A stretch of DNA of 64,000 nt from Sphingomonas hylomeconis (GTDB lineage: Bacteria > Pseudomonadota > Alphaproteobacteria > Sphingomonadales > Sphingomonadaceae). The position numbers and the translations under genes were made by a program. The stretch spans positions 62,001 through 126,000 of the forward strand of contig NZ_JANQBK010000014.1 in assembly GCF_025370105.1 (NCBI RefSeq), read 5' to 3'. Positions 9,248 to 19,134 of the stretch are shown here, piece after piece (the first letter of the stretch is position 1; each line of letters opens with the position of its first letter). A model generated the notes under the pieces. The model saw only the letters and a list, made by a program, of their open reading frames with translations, did no database searches and had not been told where the DNA came from.

Positions 9248-11076
9248 CGACCGAGACGCCTCTCGACCGTTTCAAGGCCGTGCTCGGCGGCACGTCGCGC
9301 GCGCTGGCCGACGAACCGGAGATCGAGCTCGCCTTCACCGCCGATGCGCCGGCCGCGTCGGGCAAGCATATCAAGGTGCCGATGCCGGCGCGAACCCTGC
9401 CGGCCGCGCAGGTGGCGGAAGCGCGTGGCTTCGCCGACGGTTTTGCGCTGCGCCTGAAGCATCACGACGTGGCGTTGCACGCCCGCGGCGCGCCGGGCGA
9501 TGCGGTGGCGCGCGCGGTGTTCGACGCGGTCGAAGGCGCGCGGGTCGAAGCGCTGGGATCGCGCGGTTATGCCGGCATCGCCGCCAATCTGGCGACCGCG
9601 CTCGACATGCGGCTGCGCGCCGATCCGATCACGCGCGCGCGCAATCGCGAGGAAGTGCCGCTGTCTACCGCGCTCGGGCTGATGGTGCGCGAGCGGCTGA
9701 CCGGGCTGCAGGCGCCGGCGGTGACGGCGCCCGGCATGGCGCTGGTGCGCGAGTGGATCGAGGGCAAGGCGGGCAAGGATCTCGACGGCTTGGCGCTGGC
9801 GATCGACGACCAGCGCGCGTTCGCCACGCTGACGACGCGGCTGCTCGAGGATCTCGAGCTGATCGAAGGCGATATGATCCCCGAAGACAGCGACGAGGGC
9901 GGCGACGACGAGGAAGGCACCGAGGACCAGCAGTCCGACGAGGGCGACGAAGGCGAATCCGAGAGCGACGAGGGGCAGGGCGAGGTCGAGGCGCGCGGCT
10001 CGGAGCGCGACGCCGATAGCGAGCAGGGTGAGTCCGGCGAGGAAGGCGAGCAGGAGTTCGACGACGCCGATGGCGAGCCCGGCGATCAGGGCGAGGACGG
10101 CATGCTGCCGGTCCGCCCCAACCGCCCGATGCAGGATTTCGCCGGCCAGTTCGACTATAAGGCCTGGACCACGTCGTATGACGAAGTGATCGCCGCGACC
10201 GAGCTGTGCGACGCGGACGAGCTTGCCCGCCTGCGCTCCTATCTCGACCAGCAACTGGTGCACCTGCAGGGCGCGGTGACCAAGCTCGCCAACCGGCTGC
10301 AGCGCCGGCTGATGGCGCAGCAGAGCCGGTCATGGGATTTCGACCAGGAAGAGGGCATGCTGGATGCCGCGCGGCTGGCCCGCGTGGTGGTCAATCCGAT
10401 GCAGTCGCTGTCCTACAAGATCGAGCGCGAGACCGATTTCAAGGATACGGTGGTCACGCTGCTGATCGACAATTCCGGATCGATGCGTGGCCGCCCGATC
10501 TCGATCGCGGCGATCAGCGCCGACATTCTCGCGCGCACGCTCGAGCGCTGTGGGGTCAAGACCGAGATCCTGGGCTTCACCACGCGCGCCTGGAAGGGCG
10601 GGCAGAGCCGCGAGACGTGGCTGGCGGCGGGGCGGCCGCCGCAGCCGGGCCGGCTCAACGACGTGCGCCACATCGTCTACAAGCGCGCCGACGAGCCGTG
10701 GCGCCGCGCCAAGCCCAATCTCGGGCTGATGATGCGCGAGGGGCTGCTGAAGGAGAATATCGACGGCGAGGCGCTGATCTGGGCGCATTCGCGGCTGATC
10801 GGCCGATCGGAGGACCGCAAGATCCTGATGGTGATCTCGGACGGCGCGCCGGTCGACGATTCGACGCTGTCGGTCAATTCCGGCAGCTATCTGGAGCGGC
10901 ATTTGCGGCAGGTGATCGGCTGGATCGAGACCAAGTCACCGGTCGAGCTGGTGGCGATCGGGATCGGGCATGACGTGACGCGCTATTACCAGCGCGCCGT
11001 GACGATCATGGACGCCGAACAACTGGGCGGGACGATCATCGAGCAGCTGGCGGCGCTGTTCGACAAGAATGATTGA
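9244..11076 (+). CDS. cobT: Cobaltochelatase subunit CobT
   Basis: A 610-aa partner of CobS. The start is a TTG at 9244, overlapping the cobS stop as TTGA; in-frame codons upstream lie inside cobS and are not family-like. The N-terminal half is helical. A very acidic Asp/Glu/Gly/Ser linker spans residues ~213-285. The C-terminus is a von Willebrand A (integrin-I) domain with the MIDAS motif DNSGS near residue 408 and [13 protein letters not shown], the usual CobT design that binds the CobS ring. Its 3' end overlaps the next small gene by 8 bases. Confidence 0.93.
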   Translation: MTTETPLDRFKAVLGGTSRALADEPEIELAFTADAPAASGKHIKVPMPARTLPAAQVAEARGFADGFALRLKHHDVALHARGAPGDAVARAVFDAVEGARVEALGSRGYAGIAANLATALDMRLRADPITRARNREEVPLSTALGLMVRERLTGLQAPAVTAPGMALVREWIEGKAGKDLDGLALAIDDQRAFATLTTRLLEDLELIEGDMIPEDSDEGGDDEEGTEDQQSDEGDEGESESDEGQGEVEARGSERDADSEQGESGEEGEQEFDDADGEPGDQGEDGMLPVRPNRPMQDFAGQFDYKAWTTSYDEVIAATELCDADELARLRSYLDQQLVHLQGAVTKLANRLQRRLMAQQSRSWDFDQEEGMLDAARLARVVVNPMQSLSYKIERETDFKDTVVTLLIDNSGSMRGRPISIAAISADILARTLERCGVKTEILGFTTRAWKGGQSRETWLAAGRPPQPGRLNDVRHIVYKRADEPWRRAKPNLGLMMREGLLKENIDGEALIWAHSRLIGRSEDRKILMVISDGAPVDDSTLSVNSGSYLERHLRQVIGWIETKSPVELVAIGIGHDVTRYYQRAVTIMDAEQLGGTIIEQLAALFDKND

Positions 11077-11335
11077 TCCGCCGCCCGGCGGGTTCGTCGG
11101 GCCGGTCAAACGCTCGGTGACGATCGCCGGACACCAGACGTCGATCAGCCTCGAGCCGCTATTCTGGGCCGCGGTCGAGCAGGCGGCGGCGGCGCGGCAA
11201 TTGCCGCTGAGCGCGCTGATTGCCGAAGTGGATGCGGTGCGCATCCTGGCGGACGATCCACCCAACCTGGCAAGCGCGCTCCGGACGTGGGTGCTGGGGC
11301 AATCCTCCCCGGAACGGGGAGGGGGACCAGCGTAG
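11069..11335 (+). CDS. Small ribbon-helix-helix protein
   Basis: An 88-aa protein resembling the RHH_4-type family: [23 protein letters not shown] is a beta strand followed by the first helix, and [17 protein letters not shown] is the second. Members are probable DNA-binding regulators with unknown targets. The ATG lies inside the end of cobT, so it is translationally coupled. The last ~11 residues ([11 protein letters not shown]) are encoded by the palindromic repeat at 11304-11434, so the native C-terminus was replaced or extended by the element. Confidence 0.75.
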   Translation: MIDPPPGGFVGPVKRSVTIAGHQTSISLEPLFWAAVEQAAAARQLPLSALIAEVDAVRILADDPPNLASALRTWVLGQSSPERGGGPA

Positions 11336-11434
11336 CTGGTGGAGGGGGTGAGCCGGCAGTGCTACGCTGCCGTTGCGTTGCCGGCCCACCCCCTCCGTCG
11401 CGCTAGGCGCGCCACCTCCCCGTGCCGGGGAGGA
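11304..11434. repeat. Second copy of the palindromic GC-rich repeat element
   Basis: About 131 bp of nested inverted repeats. The outer hairpins are CCTCCCCGGAACGGGGAGG and CCTCCCCGTGCCGGGGAGG. Inside are GGTGGAGGGGGTGAGCCGGC and GCCGGCCCACCCCCTCC. The arms match those of the element in ligD (4055-4189). It lies between convergent genes and ends nine bases before the gdh stop, so it probably also serves as a two-way transcript end. Confidence 0.85.
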
Positions 11435-11442
11435 GCTTCAGA

Positions 11443-14400
11443 TCACCGCCCCAGTAACACGCGGGCCTGACCGGCGATCTGCGCCAGCATCGCGGCATTC
11501 GGCGCCGTCGCGTTGCGCGCGCGATCGACCACCGCCTTGAACTGCGCGACGCGGTTGGCGTTGCGGCTCAGCCAGCTTTCCACCAGTGCCTGCGGATCAC
11601 CGCCGGTCTCGCCACTGCGGCCAAGGAAATCGAGCCGCAATTGCTGGAAATCGCGTGCCAGCCCGGCGATCAGCAAGCGTTCCCACGGATCGCTCGGCGC
11701 AATCCGCGCGGCATTGGCCTGCGCCCAATCCAGCCCCAGCGCCTGGCCCAGCCGGGTGAAGGCGCGGGTCAGCACCAGTTCGTCGAGGCTGAGCCGCTGC
11801 CCGAGATCGGCCAAGCCGACCGCACCATCCATCTCGAACAGGCGGACCACCTTCTGCACCAGCTTTTTGGGCGCGCCCGCCGTCTCCAGCCGGGTCGCGA
11901 TCCGCGCGCTCTGCGCGCTCGCTTCCTCGAGCAGCAGATGCTTGGTCTGCTTGTCGAGGCTGGCGATGCCCTTGGCGATGCGCTTGAGCACCTGGCTCGG
12001 CTGCGCGCCGGGCGGCGTGATGCGCAGCAGATCGGCGATCTGCGCGCGCACGCCGACCGCGACCTCGTCGAACAAAGCGATGCGCGCCGCTTCGGGCATC
12101 GCCGCCGTCTCGATCTCGCGCCACAATTCGGGCAGGTCGAACAGGCGTTCGGCGACCACGAACAGCGCCGCGATATCGCCCATCGCCGCGCCTTCCTCCT
12201 CGGCCAGCTCGAACGGGTAGAGCACGCCCATGCGGTTGACTATGCGGTTGGCGAGCTTGGTGGCGACGATCTCGCCGCGCAGGCGATGCTCGTCGATTGC
12301 CTGGCCGAACTTCTTCTGCATCGCCTTGGGGAAGGCCGCGTGGAGATCGCCGAGCAGTTCCGGATCATCTGCCAGATCGGTCAGCTCGATCGCATCCTGC
12401 AGGGCGAGCTTCGCCGTCGCCAGCAACACGGCGAGTTCGGGCCGCGTCAGCCCGCGCAGCTCCTGCACACGGCGCAGCAGATCGTCGTTGCTGCCGAGCC
12501 CCTCGACCGCACGATCGAGCCGCCCGTCGGCCTCGAAGATCTCGATCACGCGGACATAGCTCGGCAGCGCCTGCGCACCGTCGTTTTCGGCCACCGATAG
12601 CGCCAGCGTCTGCAGCCGGTTATCCTCGAGCACGAGATGCGCGACATCGTCGGTCATGCTGGCGAGGAACGTGTTGCGCTTGTCGTAGCTAAGACGCCCC
12701 TCGATCATCTCGCGGTTGAGCGCGATCTTGATGTTGACCTCGTTATCCGAGCAGTCGACGCCGGCGCTATTGTCGATGAAGTCGGTATTGATCCGCCCGC
12801 CCCGTGCGGAAAAGGCGATGCGCGCGGCCTGCGTGACACCGAGATTGGCGCCCTCGCCGATGGCGATGGCGCGCAGATCCTCGGCATCGACGCGCAGCCG
12901 ATCATTGGCGGGATCCCCGACGGAGATGTTGTTTTCAGCCGCCGCCTTCACATAGGTGCCGATGCCCCCGAACCAGATCAGGTCGACCGGGGCCTTGAGG
13001 ATCGCCGAGATGAGCGCGGTCGGCTCCATTTCCTCCGCGGTGATGCCGAGCGCCGAGCGCACCTGCTTCGACAATTTGATCGTCTTGTCGGTGCGCGGAT
13101 AGACGCCGCCGCCCTTGGAGATCAGCTTGGCATCATAATCCGCCCAGCTCGAGCGCGGCAGCGCGAACATGCGGTTGCGCTCCGCCCAGCTCGCCGCCGG
13201 ATCGGGATCGGGATCGAGGAAGATGTGGCGGTGATCGAACGCCGCGACGATCTTGAGCGTCCTGGACAGCAGCATGCCGTTGCCGAACACGTCGCCCGAC
13301 ATGTCGCCGCAACCGACGACGCGGATCGATTCGCTCTGCACGTCGACGCCGCGCTCGGCGAAGTGGCGCTGCACGCTGAGCCACGCGCCCTTGGCGGTGA
13401 TGCCCATCGCCTTGTGATCGTAGCCGACCGACCCGCCGCTGGCGAACGCGTCGCCGAGCCAATAATCATTCTCCAGCGCGATCGCGTTGGCGACGTCGCT
13501 GAACGTCGCCGTGCCCTTGTCCGCCGCGACGACGAAATAGGGATCGTCGCCGTCGAGGATCGTCACGCCGGCAGGGTGGATCACCGCATTCTCGACGATA
13601 TTGTCGGTGATCGACAGCAATGACCGAATGAAGATGCGGTAGCTCTCGGTGCCCTCGGCGAGCCAGGCGTCGCGGTTCGACGCGGGCGGCAGCTGCTTGG
13701 GGTAGAAGCCGCCCTTCGCGCCGGTCGGCACGATCACCGCATTCTTCACGCGCTGCGCCTTCATCAGGCCGAGGATTTCGGTGCGGAAATCGTCGCGCCG
13801 GTCGGACCAGCGCAGGCCGCCGCGCGCGACCGGGCCGGCGCGCAGATGGATGCCCTCGACGCGCGGGCTGTACACCCAGATTTCGCGCCATGGCACGGGG
13901 GCGGGAAGGCCGGGAATCAGATGGCTGTCGAGCTTGAACGCCAGCGCCGCCTGGCCGGCGGGCGCGAAGGCATTGGTGCGCAGCGTCGCCGCGATCACGC
14001 TGCGCAGCGCGCGCAGGATGCGATCGTCGTCGATCGCCGACACGGCATCGAGCCCGCGGTCGATCGCCGCGTCGGTGGCAATGATGCCGGAGGCGTCGTG
14101 CGCGGGATCGTGCGCCGCCGCGAAGCGATCGATCAGCGACCGGGCGACGTTCGGCGCGCGGCGTAGCGCATCGACGACGGTGGCCAGGCTGTAGGTCAGC
14201 CCGGCCTGGCGCAGATAGCGGAACCAGGCCCGGAACAGCACCACGGAGGCCGGGGCCATATCGGCATCGACGATCAGGCGGTTGAACGCATCATTCTCCG
14301 CCTGCCCCTCGAGCACGGCGGCGATGGCGTTTTCCAGCACGCTGGCGTCGCCCGCGAACGGCCGCGCCGCCTCGACAAAGAATTCGTGCACGAAGCCCTG

Positions 14401-16068
14401 CGCCTCGTCGGTCAGCGCGTTGGGGATTTCCGCGATCACGCGAAAGCCGAAATTCTCCAGCACCGGGACGGCATCCGACAGCGCGAGCGCGCCGCCCTGG
14501 CGGTAGATCTTGAGCCAGGCGGCGCCATCGGGCCCGTGATACAGCCGCACGTCGCGGTCGCCCGGGCCCTCCAGCCGCGCCAGGCGGACGATATCGCGCG
14601 CGGCCTCTTCCGGGCTGGCATTGTTGCGATAGTTTTGCGGGAAGGTCGCGGCATGGCGCAGCGCCAGCCGCGCGGCGCGCGCCGGATCGACCAGCTCGCC
14701 CAGCGCCGCCTCCACGGCGGGCACCCAGCCGCGCACCATGCGCGCCAGCCGCGTGTCGAGCGGCCCGGCGTCCGGCATGGCGCCGCCATCGCGCAGATCG
14801 AACGTGTAACGGATCAGGGCGACGACGCCGTCTTCCAGCGACAGGCTCCAGTTGAGCAGGGTGCCGTTGCAGGCCTCGGCGAGCATGTCGCCGATCGCCA
14901 CACGGCGCGCCGTGGTCAAATCGTCGCGCGGCAGCCAGGTGAAGGCAAACAGGTGGCGCCCGAGCGTCGAGCGGACCAGCACCAGCTTGGGCCGCGGCCG
15001 ATCCGCCAGCGACATGGCGGTCAGCGCCAGGTGTTCGAGCGCTTCACTGTCGAAGGCGGCGATCAGATCGTGCGGCAGCGCAGCCAGCGCGTGCGTCAGC
15101 GCCTTGCCGGTATGGCCCTTGGGATCGAAGCCGAATTTCTCTTCCAGCGCGGCCAGCCGCGTGCGCAGCACAGGCACGTCCTGCGGCGCGGCGCGCAATG
15201 CCGCGCTGGTCCACAGCCCGGCATGGATCGACAGGCCGACGACCGCATCGCCGTCCATCACCGGCAGGAGGACGAGATCGAGCGGGACGTGGCGGTGCAC
15301 GCCGGAAATCAGATTCGATTTGAGCAGCAGCGGCGCATCGCCGCCGGCGGCGAAATGGCCGACGGCCAATGCCCGCGACGCATCGGCCAGGATCGGCACG
15401 GTCCGGGCGTTGCGCGCGATGCCCAGTTGCGACGCGCTCTTGCCGTGGATCCAGGTTTCGTGACCGAGCAGCGTGAAATAGCCGTCGAGCAGCCAGCGCA
15501 GCAGCGCCGCGCCCTCGCCGTCACTGTCGTGATGGCTGCTGGCGAGCAAGGCATCCGAATCGCGCGCCAGCGCGTCCTGCAGCGCCGGCCAGTCCGCCAC
15601 CGCGACACGCACGTTGGCGAGATTGGCGGTAAGTTCGGCGAGCAGATCGCGCCGTTCGCGCGCATCGGCGCGTTCGAGCTCGATATAGATCATCGATTCG
15701 GGGCTGCCGGTATCGCCGACCGCAGTCAGCGCGCCGCTCTCGTCGCGCGTCACGCGGAGCACCGGATGGATGATGCGATCGATGCCGATGCCGTGCGCCG
15801 CGATCGTCGCGGCGATCGAATCGACCAGGAACGGCATGTCGTCGTTGATGATCGCCAGCCGCATGCGGCGCCGCGGATCGGTGCCCGAGATCGGCTCCAG
15901 CTCCATTACCGGCGTGCCGGGTGCGCGACATTCCGCCGTCGCGGCGACAAAGGCGGCAGCCGCCTGTCGCTCCTGCTTGTCGAAGCCCTGCAATTCGCCC
16001 GGAAGAGCGCCCTTGGTCAATCGGACGGCGAGCGCGTCCGACAGCGATTTCAGCGTGGTCTTGGCCAT
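11443..16068 (-). CDS. gdhB: NAD-specific glutamate dehydrogenase, large (~170-180 kDa) type
   Basis: A 1541-aa enzyme of the large bacterial GDH family, which deaminates glutamate to 2-oxoglutarate with NAD+. The N-terminal ~700 residues are the long regulatory region (ACT-like and helical). The catalytic core holds GGLRWSDRRDDFRTEILGL, VPTGAKGGFYPKQLP (near residue 790) and VGCGDMSGDVFGNGM, the last near the Rossmann fold. The C-terminal ~350 residues are the extra helical domain. The length is within the family range (about 1550-1650). It is convergent with the cobT/RHH genes and transcribed away from the PAS gene upstream. Confidence 0.93.
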   Translation of the reverse strand: MAKTTLKSLSDALAVRLTKGALPGELQGFDKQERQAAAAFVAATAECRAPGTPVMELEPISGTDPRRRMRLAIINDDMPFLVDSIAATIAAHGIGIDRIIHPVLRVTRDESGALTAVGDTGSPESMIYIELERADARERRDLLAELTANLANVRVAVADWPALQDALARDSDALLASSHHDSDGEGAALLRWLLDGYFTLLGHETWIHGKSASQLGIARNARTVPILADASRALAVGHFAAGGDAPLLLKSNLISGVHRHVPLDLVLLPVMDGDAVVGLSIHAGLWTSAALRAAPQDVPVLRTRLAALEEKFGFDPKGHTGKALTHALAALPHDLIAAFDSEALEHLALTAMSLADRPRPKLVLVRSTLGRHLFAFTWLPRDDLTTARRVAIGDMLAEACNGTLLNWSLSLEDGVVALIRYTFDLRDGGAMPDAGPLDTRLARMVRGWVPAVEAALGELVDPARAARLALRHAATFPQNYRNNASPEEAARDIVRLARLEGPGDRDVRLYHGPDGAAWLKIYRQGGALALSDAVPVLENFGFRVIAEIPNALTDEAQGFVHEFFVEAARPFAGDASVLENAIAAVLEGQAENDAFNRLIVDADMAPASVVLFRAWFRYLRQAGLTYSLATVVDALRRAPNVARSLIDRFAAAHDPAHDASGIIATDAAIDRGLDAVSAIDDDRILRALRSVIAATLRTNAFAPAGQAALAFKLDSHLIPGLPAPVPWREIWVYSPRVEGIHLRAGPVARGGLRWSDRRDDFRTEILGLMKAQRVKNAVIVPTGAKGGFYPKQLPPASNRDAWLAEGTESYRIFIRSLLSITDNIVENAVIHPAGVTILDGDDPYFVVAADKGTATFSDVANAIALENDYWLGDAFASGGSVGYDHKAMGITAKGAWLSVQRHFAERGVDVQSESIRVVGCGDMSGDVFGNGMLLSRTLKIVAAFDHRHIFLDPDPDPAASWAERNRMFALPRSSWADYDAKLISKGGGVYPRTDKTIKLSKQVRSALGITAEEMEPTALISAILKAPVDLIWFGGIGTYVKAAAENNISVGDPANDRLRVDAEDLRAIAIGEGANLGVTQAARIAFSARGGRINTDFIDNSAGVDCSDNEVNIKIALNREMIEGRLSYDKRNTFLASMTDDVAHLVLEDNRLQTLALSVAENDGAQALPSYVRVIEIFEADGRLDRAVEGLGSNDDLLRRVQELRGLTRPELAVLLATAKLALQDAIELTDLADDPELLGDLHAAFPKAMQKKFGQAIDEHRLRGEIVATKLANRIVNRMGVLYPFELAEEEGAAMGDIAALFVVAERLFDLPELWREIETAAMPEAARIALFDEVAVGVRAQIADLLRITPPGAQPSQVLKRIAKGIASLDKQTKHLLLEEASAQSARIATRLETAGAPKKLVQKVVRLFEMDGAVGLADLGQRLSLDELVLTRAFTRLGQALGLDWAQANAARIAPSDPWERLLIAGLARDFQQLRLDFLGRSGETGGDPQALVESWLSRNANRVAQFKAVVDRARNATAPNAAMLAQIAGQARVLLGR

Positions 16069-16146
16069 GGCTGACGCCTATGCGCCTGCCGGTTTTTTAG
16101 CTCAACCCCCGTCGGGTGCCCAATTACTGCGCAAACGGCTCCGCGA

Positions 16147-17379
16147 TCACAGGGCGGCGCGCATCGCCTTGTCGACAAAGGCGGCATCATCGAGCGTCGC
16201 GACGACCTCCAACGCGCCATCGTCGCCCGCCCGCGCCAGCATCACGACGTAACCGCCGGCGGCAATGCCGGCGGGCAGCGACACATGCGCCAGGCTGGGC
16301 CGGTCGTCGAACGCCGCGCGATAATCCTCGTCCAGCCGGGCCGGCTGGCGCAACGCGCGCTCGGCCTTGACCACGCCCTTGATGCCGCCGTCGAATCCAT
16401 CGAGAAAGTCGCCGAACGTCTCGGCCTCGACGCCGAGGCGGCGGGCATGGCTCAGCACGGTGGCATATTCGGTCAGCCGTGTCTTGTCATAGTCCGCGCC
16501 GAACACGAGCTTGACGATCGGCGTCATCGGCGCACGCAGTTGCAGCACGATCCCGGCCTGGTCGAGCAACGCCTCATAGCCCTGCGGATCGCGATCGGCG
16601 GCGGCGGCGAAGGCATGGGCCCGGGCCAGCGCGCGATACAGCGCGGCGCGGCCGCGCGTGTCGGCGGCGCGCACCGCGGCGGCGGTCTGCTGTGCCAGCG
16701 TCAGCTGGTCGGCGAGATCGCCGAGCGGCGGCGCGTCCGGTTCGTCATCGCGCTCGGCGCTCGGGCCATCGGCCCAGACCGGCGCCGCTGCCGTGGCGCG
16801 TGGCGCATGGCGCACCGACTCCTCGACCTCGGCATCGAGCCTGGCCTGCGTCTCGGGATTGACCAGTTCCTTCCAGTTGATCACGCCGTAGATGAAATCG
16901 ATCGTCGTGCCATCCGACGAGAAGGGCATCAGGATGCCGCGATACATCATGTTGTGGCCGCGTGAGCCGACGAATTCCGCCTCGAACCCGATCGGCGCGC
17001 GATTGGCGATGATCTGCAGATAATGATCGGTCAGGCGGGACAGCAGCGAGCGACTCGGCACATGCGAGATCATCGTCACGGACGATTTGAGATCGCATTC
17101 CTCACGCAGCGCACGGCCGAGAAAGGCGATCGCCGGATCTTCGACGCCGCGCGAGAAATCCAGCAGCACGCTGTGCGGCCCGAAATCGGCGATATTGGCG
17201 GGATCGAGATCGGCGATCGAGGGATAGGGACGCCCCCGCAGCAGGGACACCCAATGATTGTAGGCGCGCACATGCATGCGCCGCTCATCGCTGCCGATCT
17301 CGATCGTCGGTTCATCGACGGTGAGGTCAGGCTCGTCATCGTGGTGGATCCGGTCGTCGAAACCGCGAACACTATCCAT
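16147..17379 (-). CDS. PAS-domain protein (PAS_5-like), signalling or regulatory
   Basis: A 410-aa cytoplasmic protein. The first ~190 residues look like a PAS_5-type sensor domain (YNHWVSLLRGRPYPSIADLD, DFGPHSVLLDF, NRAPIGFEAEFVGSRGHNMMYRGILMPF). A helical middle and a C-terminal part without a recognised output domain follow. No kinase, cyclase or HTH motif is visible, so the partner is unknown. It precedes gdh on the same strand with a 78-bp gap and may be co-transcribed. A link to glutamate metabolism is only suggested by position. Confidence 0.7.
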   Translation of the reverse strand: MDSVRGFDDRIHHDDEPDLTVDEPTIEIGSDERRMHVRAYNHWVSLLRGRPYPSIADLDPANIADFGPHSVLLDFSRGVEDPAIAFLGRALREECDLKSSVTMISHVPSRSLLSRLTDHYLQIIANRAPIGFEAEFVGSRGHNMMYRGILMPFSSDGTTIDFIYGVINWKELVNPETQARLDAEVEESVRHAPRATAAAPVWADGPSAERDDEPDAPPLGDLADQLTLAQQTAAAVRAADTRGRAALYRALARAHAFAAAADRDPQGYEALLDQAGIVLQLRAPMTPIVKLVFGADYDKTRLTEYATVLSHARRLGVEAETFGDFLDGFDGGIKGVVKAERALRQPARLDEDYRAAFDDRPSLAHVSLPAGIAAGGYVVMLARAGDDGALEVVATLDDAAFVDKAMRAAL

Positions 17380-17554
17380 TGCGTAAACACCCTTGGGGGG
17401 ATCGGTCGCCCGTTCCGTTGGTCCGACGCCTTGTGCATCGCCCGTGGTAAACGATGCGTAAAGGGCTGCTCGTGCGGCGTCGCGCTTGCCAGCACCGAAC
17501 GGACCTGCTAACCGCGCCGCCTCGCAGTGATCGGATGTCCCGCCACTGCGCCAT

Positions 17555-17630
17555 GCCGCTTTAGCTCAGTTGGTAGAGCATCGCATTCGTAATGCGGGGG
17601 TCACAGGTTCGAGTCCTGTAAGCGGCACCA
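17555..17630 (+). tRNA. tRNA-Thr (anticodon CGT)
   Basis: A 76-nt cloverleaf: acceptor stem GCCGCTT / AAGCGGC, D arm GCTCAGTTGGTAGAGC, anticodon stem TCGCA/TGCGG with loop TTCGTAA (anticodon CGT, decoding ACG), T arm ACAGGTTCGAGTCCTGT, discriminator A and an encoded CCA end. An integrase gene begins 163 bp downstream in the same orientation, so the 3' half of this gene is the likely attachment site of the genomic island. Confidence 0.95.
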
Positions 17631-17740
17631 TTACCCCCTTCCAAAACGTCCAAAAATCCTCGCAAACCCGCAGAAATGCTGGTAAAATTGGCCATCGGCT
17701 GTCCGCTCGCGTGCGCCCCAATCCACCTGTTTCCGGTCGA

Positions 17741-17794
17741 TTTGGGGGCCTCGGTGGGGGCCCCGAGCAAATGGTCAGGATCGAGGCCCCCAAA
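17741..17794. promoter_or_regulatory. Inverted repeat directly upstream of the integrase start
   Basis: TTTGGGGGCCTCG at 17741-17753 and CGAGGCCCCCAAA at 17782-17794 are perfect 13-bp arms. A smaller nested palindrome (CTCGG...CCGAG) lies between them. The right arm reaches the A of the integrase ATG, where no ribosome site is visible. It may be an integrase or excisionase binding site, or an autoregulatory operator, or it may keep the start codon paired. The role is inferred. Confidence 0.6.
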
Positions 17795-19014
17795 TGGCAA
17801 TTAAATCTTTGGAGATCAGCAGGTTAAAGCCAAAAGAAACGGCGTATAAAATCGCCGATGAGCACGGGTTGTACCTGCAGGTGCAACCCACGGGCACGCG
17901 GCTGTGGCGATTGAAGTTTCGATTTCGCGGCGTCGAAAAGAAGCTCGCGCTCGGGCAGTACCCCGAAGTGTCGCTCAAAGATGCTCGCGCAAAGCGTGAC
18001 GAGGCCCGGCGCCTGCTTGCAAACGGCATCGATCCGGCGGCAGCCAAGCGCCAGGCTGCCATTGAGGCGACGATCAGTGCTTCGACGACTTTCAAGCTCG
18101 TCGCGGACGAATTCATCGAGAAAATGGAGCGCGAAGGGAAAAAGGCAGCGACCATCAGAAAGGCGCGCTGGTTCCGCGATCTGGTTGATCACGACCTTGG
18201 TCACCGTCCGGTTTCCGAAATCACGCCGCACGAGCTTTTGAACGCCCTTCGCAAGGTCGAGAAGAAAGGACACCACGAGACTGCGCAGCGCTTGCGCGCC
18301 TTCGCTGGTCGCGTCTTCCGCTACGCGATCGTCACGATGAGGGCGAAAGACAATCCTGCAGATCTCCTCCGCGGTGCGCTTACCGCCCCCCAGGTAAAGC
18401 ATCACGCCGCCATCCTGGATCCCAAGGGCGTTGGCGAGTTGCTGCGCTCGATCGAGGAATACTCAGGCAAACCCGAGACGCTCATCGCGCTTAAGATCGC
18501 GCCCCACGTCTTCGTCCGTCCCGGCGAGTTGCGCCAGGCCGAATGGCCGGAGTTCGATCTCGAAGGTGCGGTGTGGCGGATCCCTGCCGCGAAAATGAAG
18601 ATGGCCCAGCCGCACGCGGTTCCGCTATCAACTCAGGTCATCGGGCTATTGCGCCAGCTTCGCAGTCTCTCCAATGCCGGTTCTTTTCTGTTCCCAGCGT
18701 TTCACACGACGCGGCGCTGCATGTCGGAGAACACGCTCAACTCCGCACTGCGCCGGCTTGGCTATGGCGGCGACGAGATGACTTCCCACGGCTTCCGCGC
18801 CGTAGCGAGCACACTCCTAAATGAATCCGGCCTTTGGCATCCAGATGCGATCGAGCGGTCGCTCGCCCACAAAGACCCAGATCAAGTCCGTGCCGCCTAT
18901 CATCGCGGCGCCCATTGGGCCGAACGGGTACGGATGATGCAATGGTGGTCCGACTACCTAGACCAACTCCGCGATGGAGCGCAGATTCTCACCCCTGCAT
19001 TTCGCCGCGCCTGA
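17794..19014 (+). CDS. int: P4-type tyrosine recombinase (site-specific integrase)
   Basis: A 406-aa integrase with an N-terminal DUF4102 arm-binding domain (KPKETAYKIADEHGLYLQV, LALGQYPEVSLKDARAKRDEARRLL), a SAM-like core-binding domain (~100-190) and the catalytic domain. The expected residues are visible: Arg in FVRPGELR, HxxR in SHGFRAVASTLLN, His in SLAHKD and the Tyr nucleophile in RAAYHRG. Such integrases insert islands into tRNA 3' ends, matching the tRNA-Thr just upstream. Part of its 3' end is repeated at 22427-22464 and its first codons at 19084-19097, pointing to a lost second integrase. Confidence 0.95.
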   Translation: MAIKSLEISRLKPKETAYKIADEHGLYLQVQPTGTRLWRLKFRFRGVEKKLALGQYPEVSLKDARAKRDEARRLLANGIDPAAAKRQAAIEATISASTTFKLVADEFIEKMEREGKKAATIRKARWFRDLVDHDLGHRPVSEITPHELLNALRKVEKKGHHETAQRLRAFAGRVFRYAIVTMRAKDNPADLLRGALTAPQVKHHAAILDPKGVGELLRSIEEYSGKPETLIALKIAPHVFVRPGELRQAEWPEFDLEGAVWRIPAAKMKMAQPHAVPLSTQVIGLLRQLRSLSNAGSFLFPAFHTTRRCMSENTLNSALRRLGYGGDEMTSHGFRAVASTLLNESGLWHPDAIERSLAHKDPDQVRAAYHRGAHWAERVRMMQWWSDYLDQLRDGAQILTPAFRRA

Positions 19015-19083
19015 TGCGCACGACGCCCATCGAGCGCGAACGCACGTACTTTTGACGTTTAAATTAAGTGGCTCGCGCAATTG

Positions 19084-19107
19084 CAAATGGCAATTAAGTC
19101 GCTTAAA
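19084..19107 (+). repeat. Repeat of the integrase start region at the 5' end of the next gene
   Basis: CAAATGGCAATTAA occurs at 17791-17804 (the integrase start) and again at 19084-19097, and the following codons give MAIKSLE and MAIKSLK. With the integrase 3' remnant at 22404-22482 this suggests that both ends of a second integrase gene flank the oxidoreductase-NACHT pair. A 14-bp match alone could be chance, so this end is the weaker half of the argument. Confidence 0.5.
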
Positions 19108-19134
19108 TATGTTGAAAGGGATGGTTGGTACTCT

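Noticed and set aside
8243..11076. A complete B12 cobaltochelatase locus
   Set aside because: Only the CobS and CobT subunits are present; no cobN or other B12 synthesis gene lies in the window.
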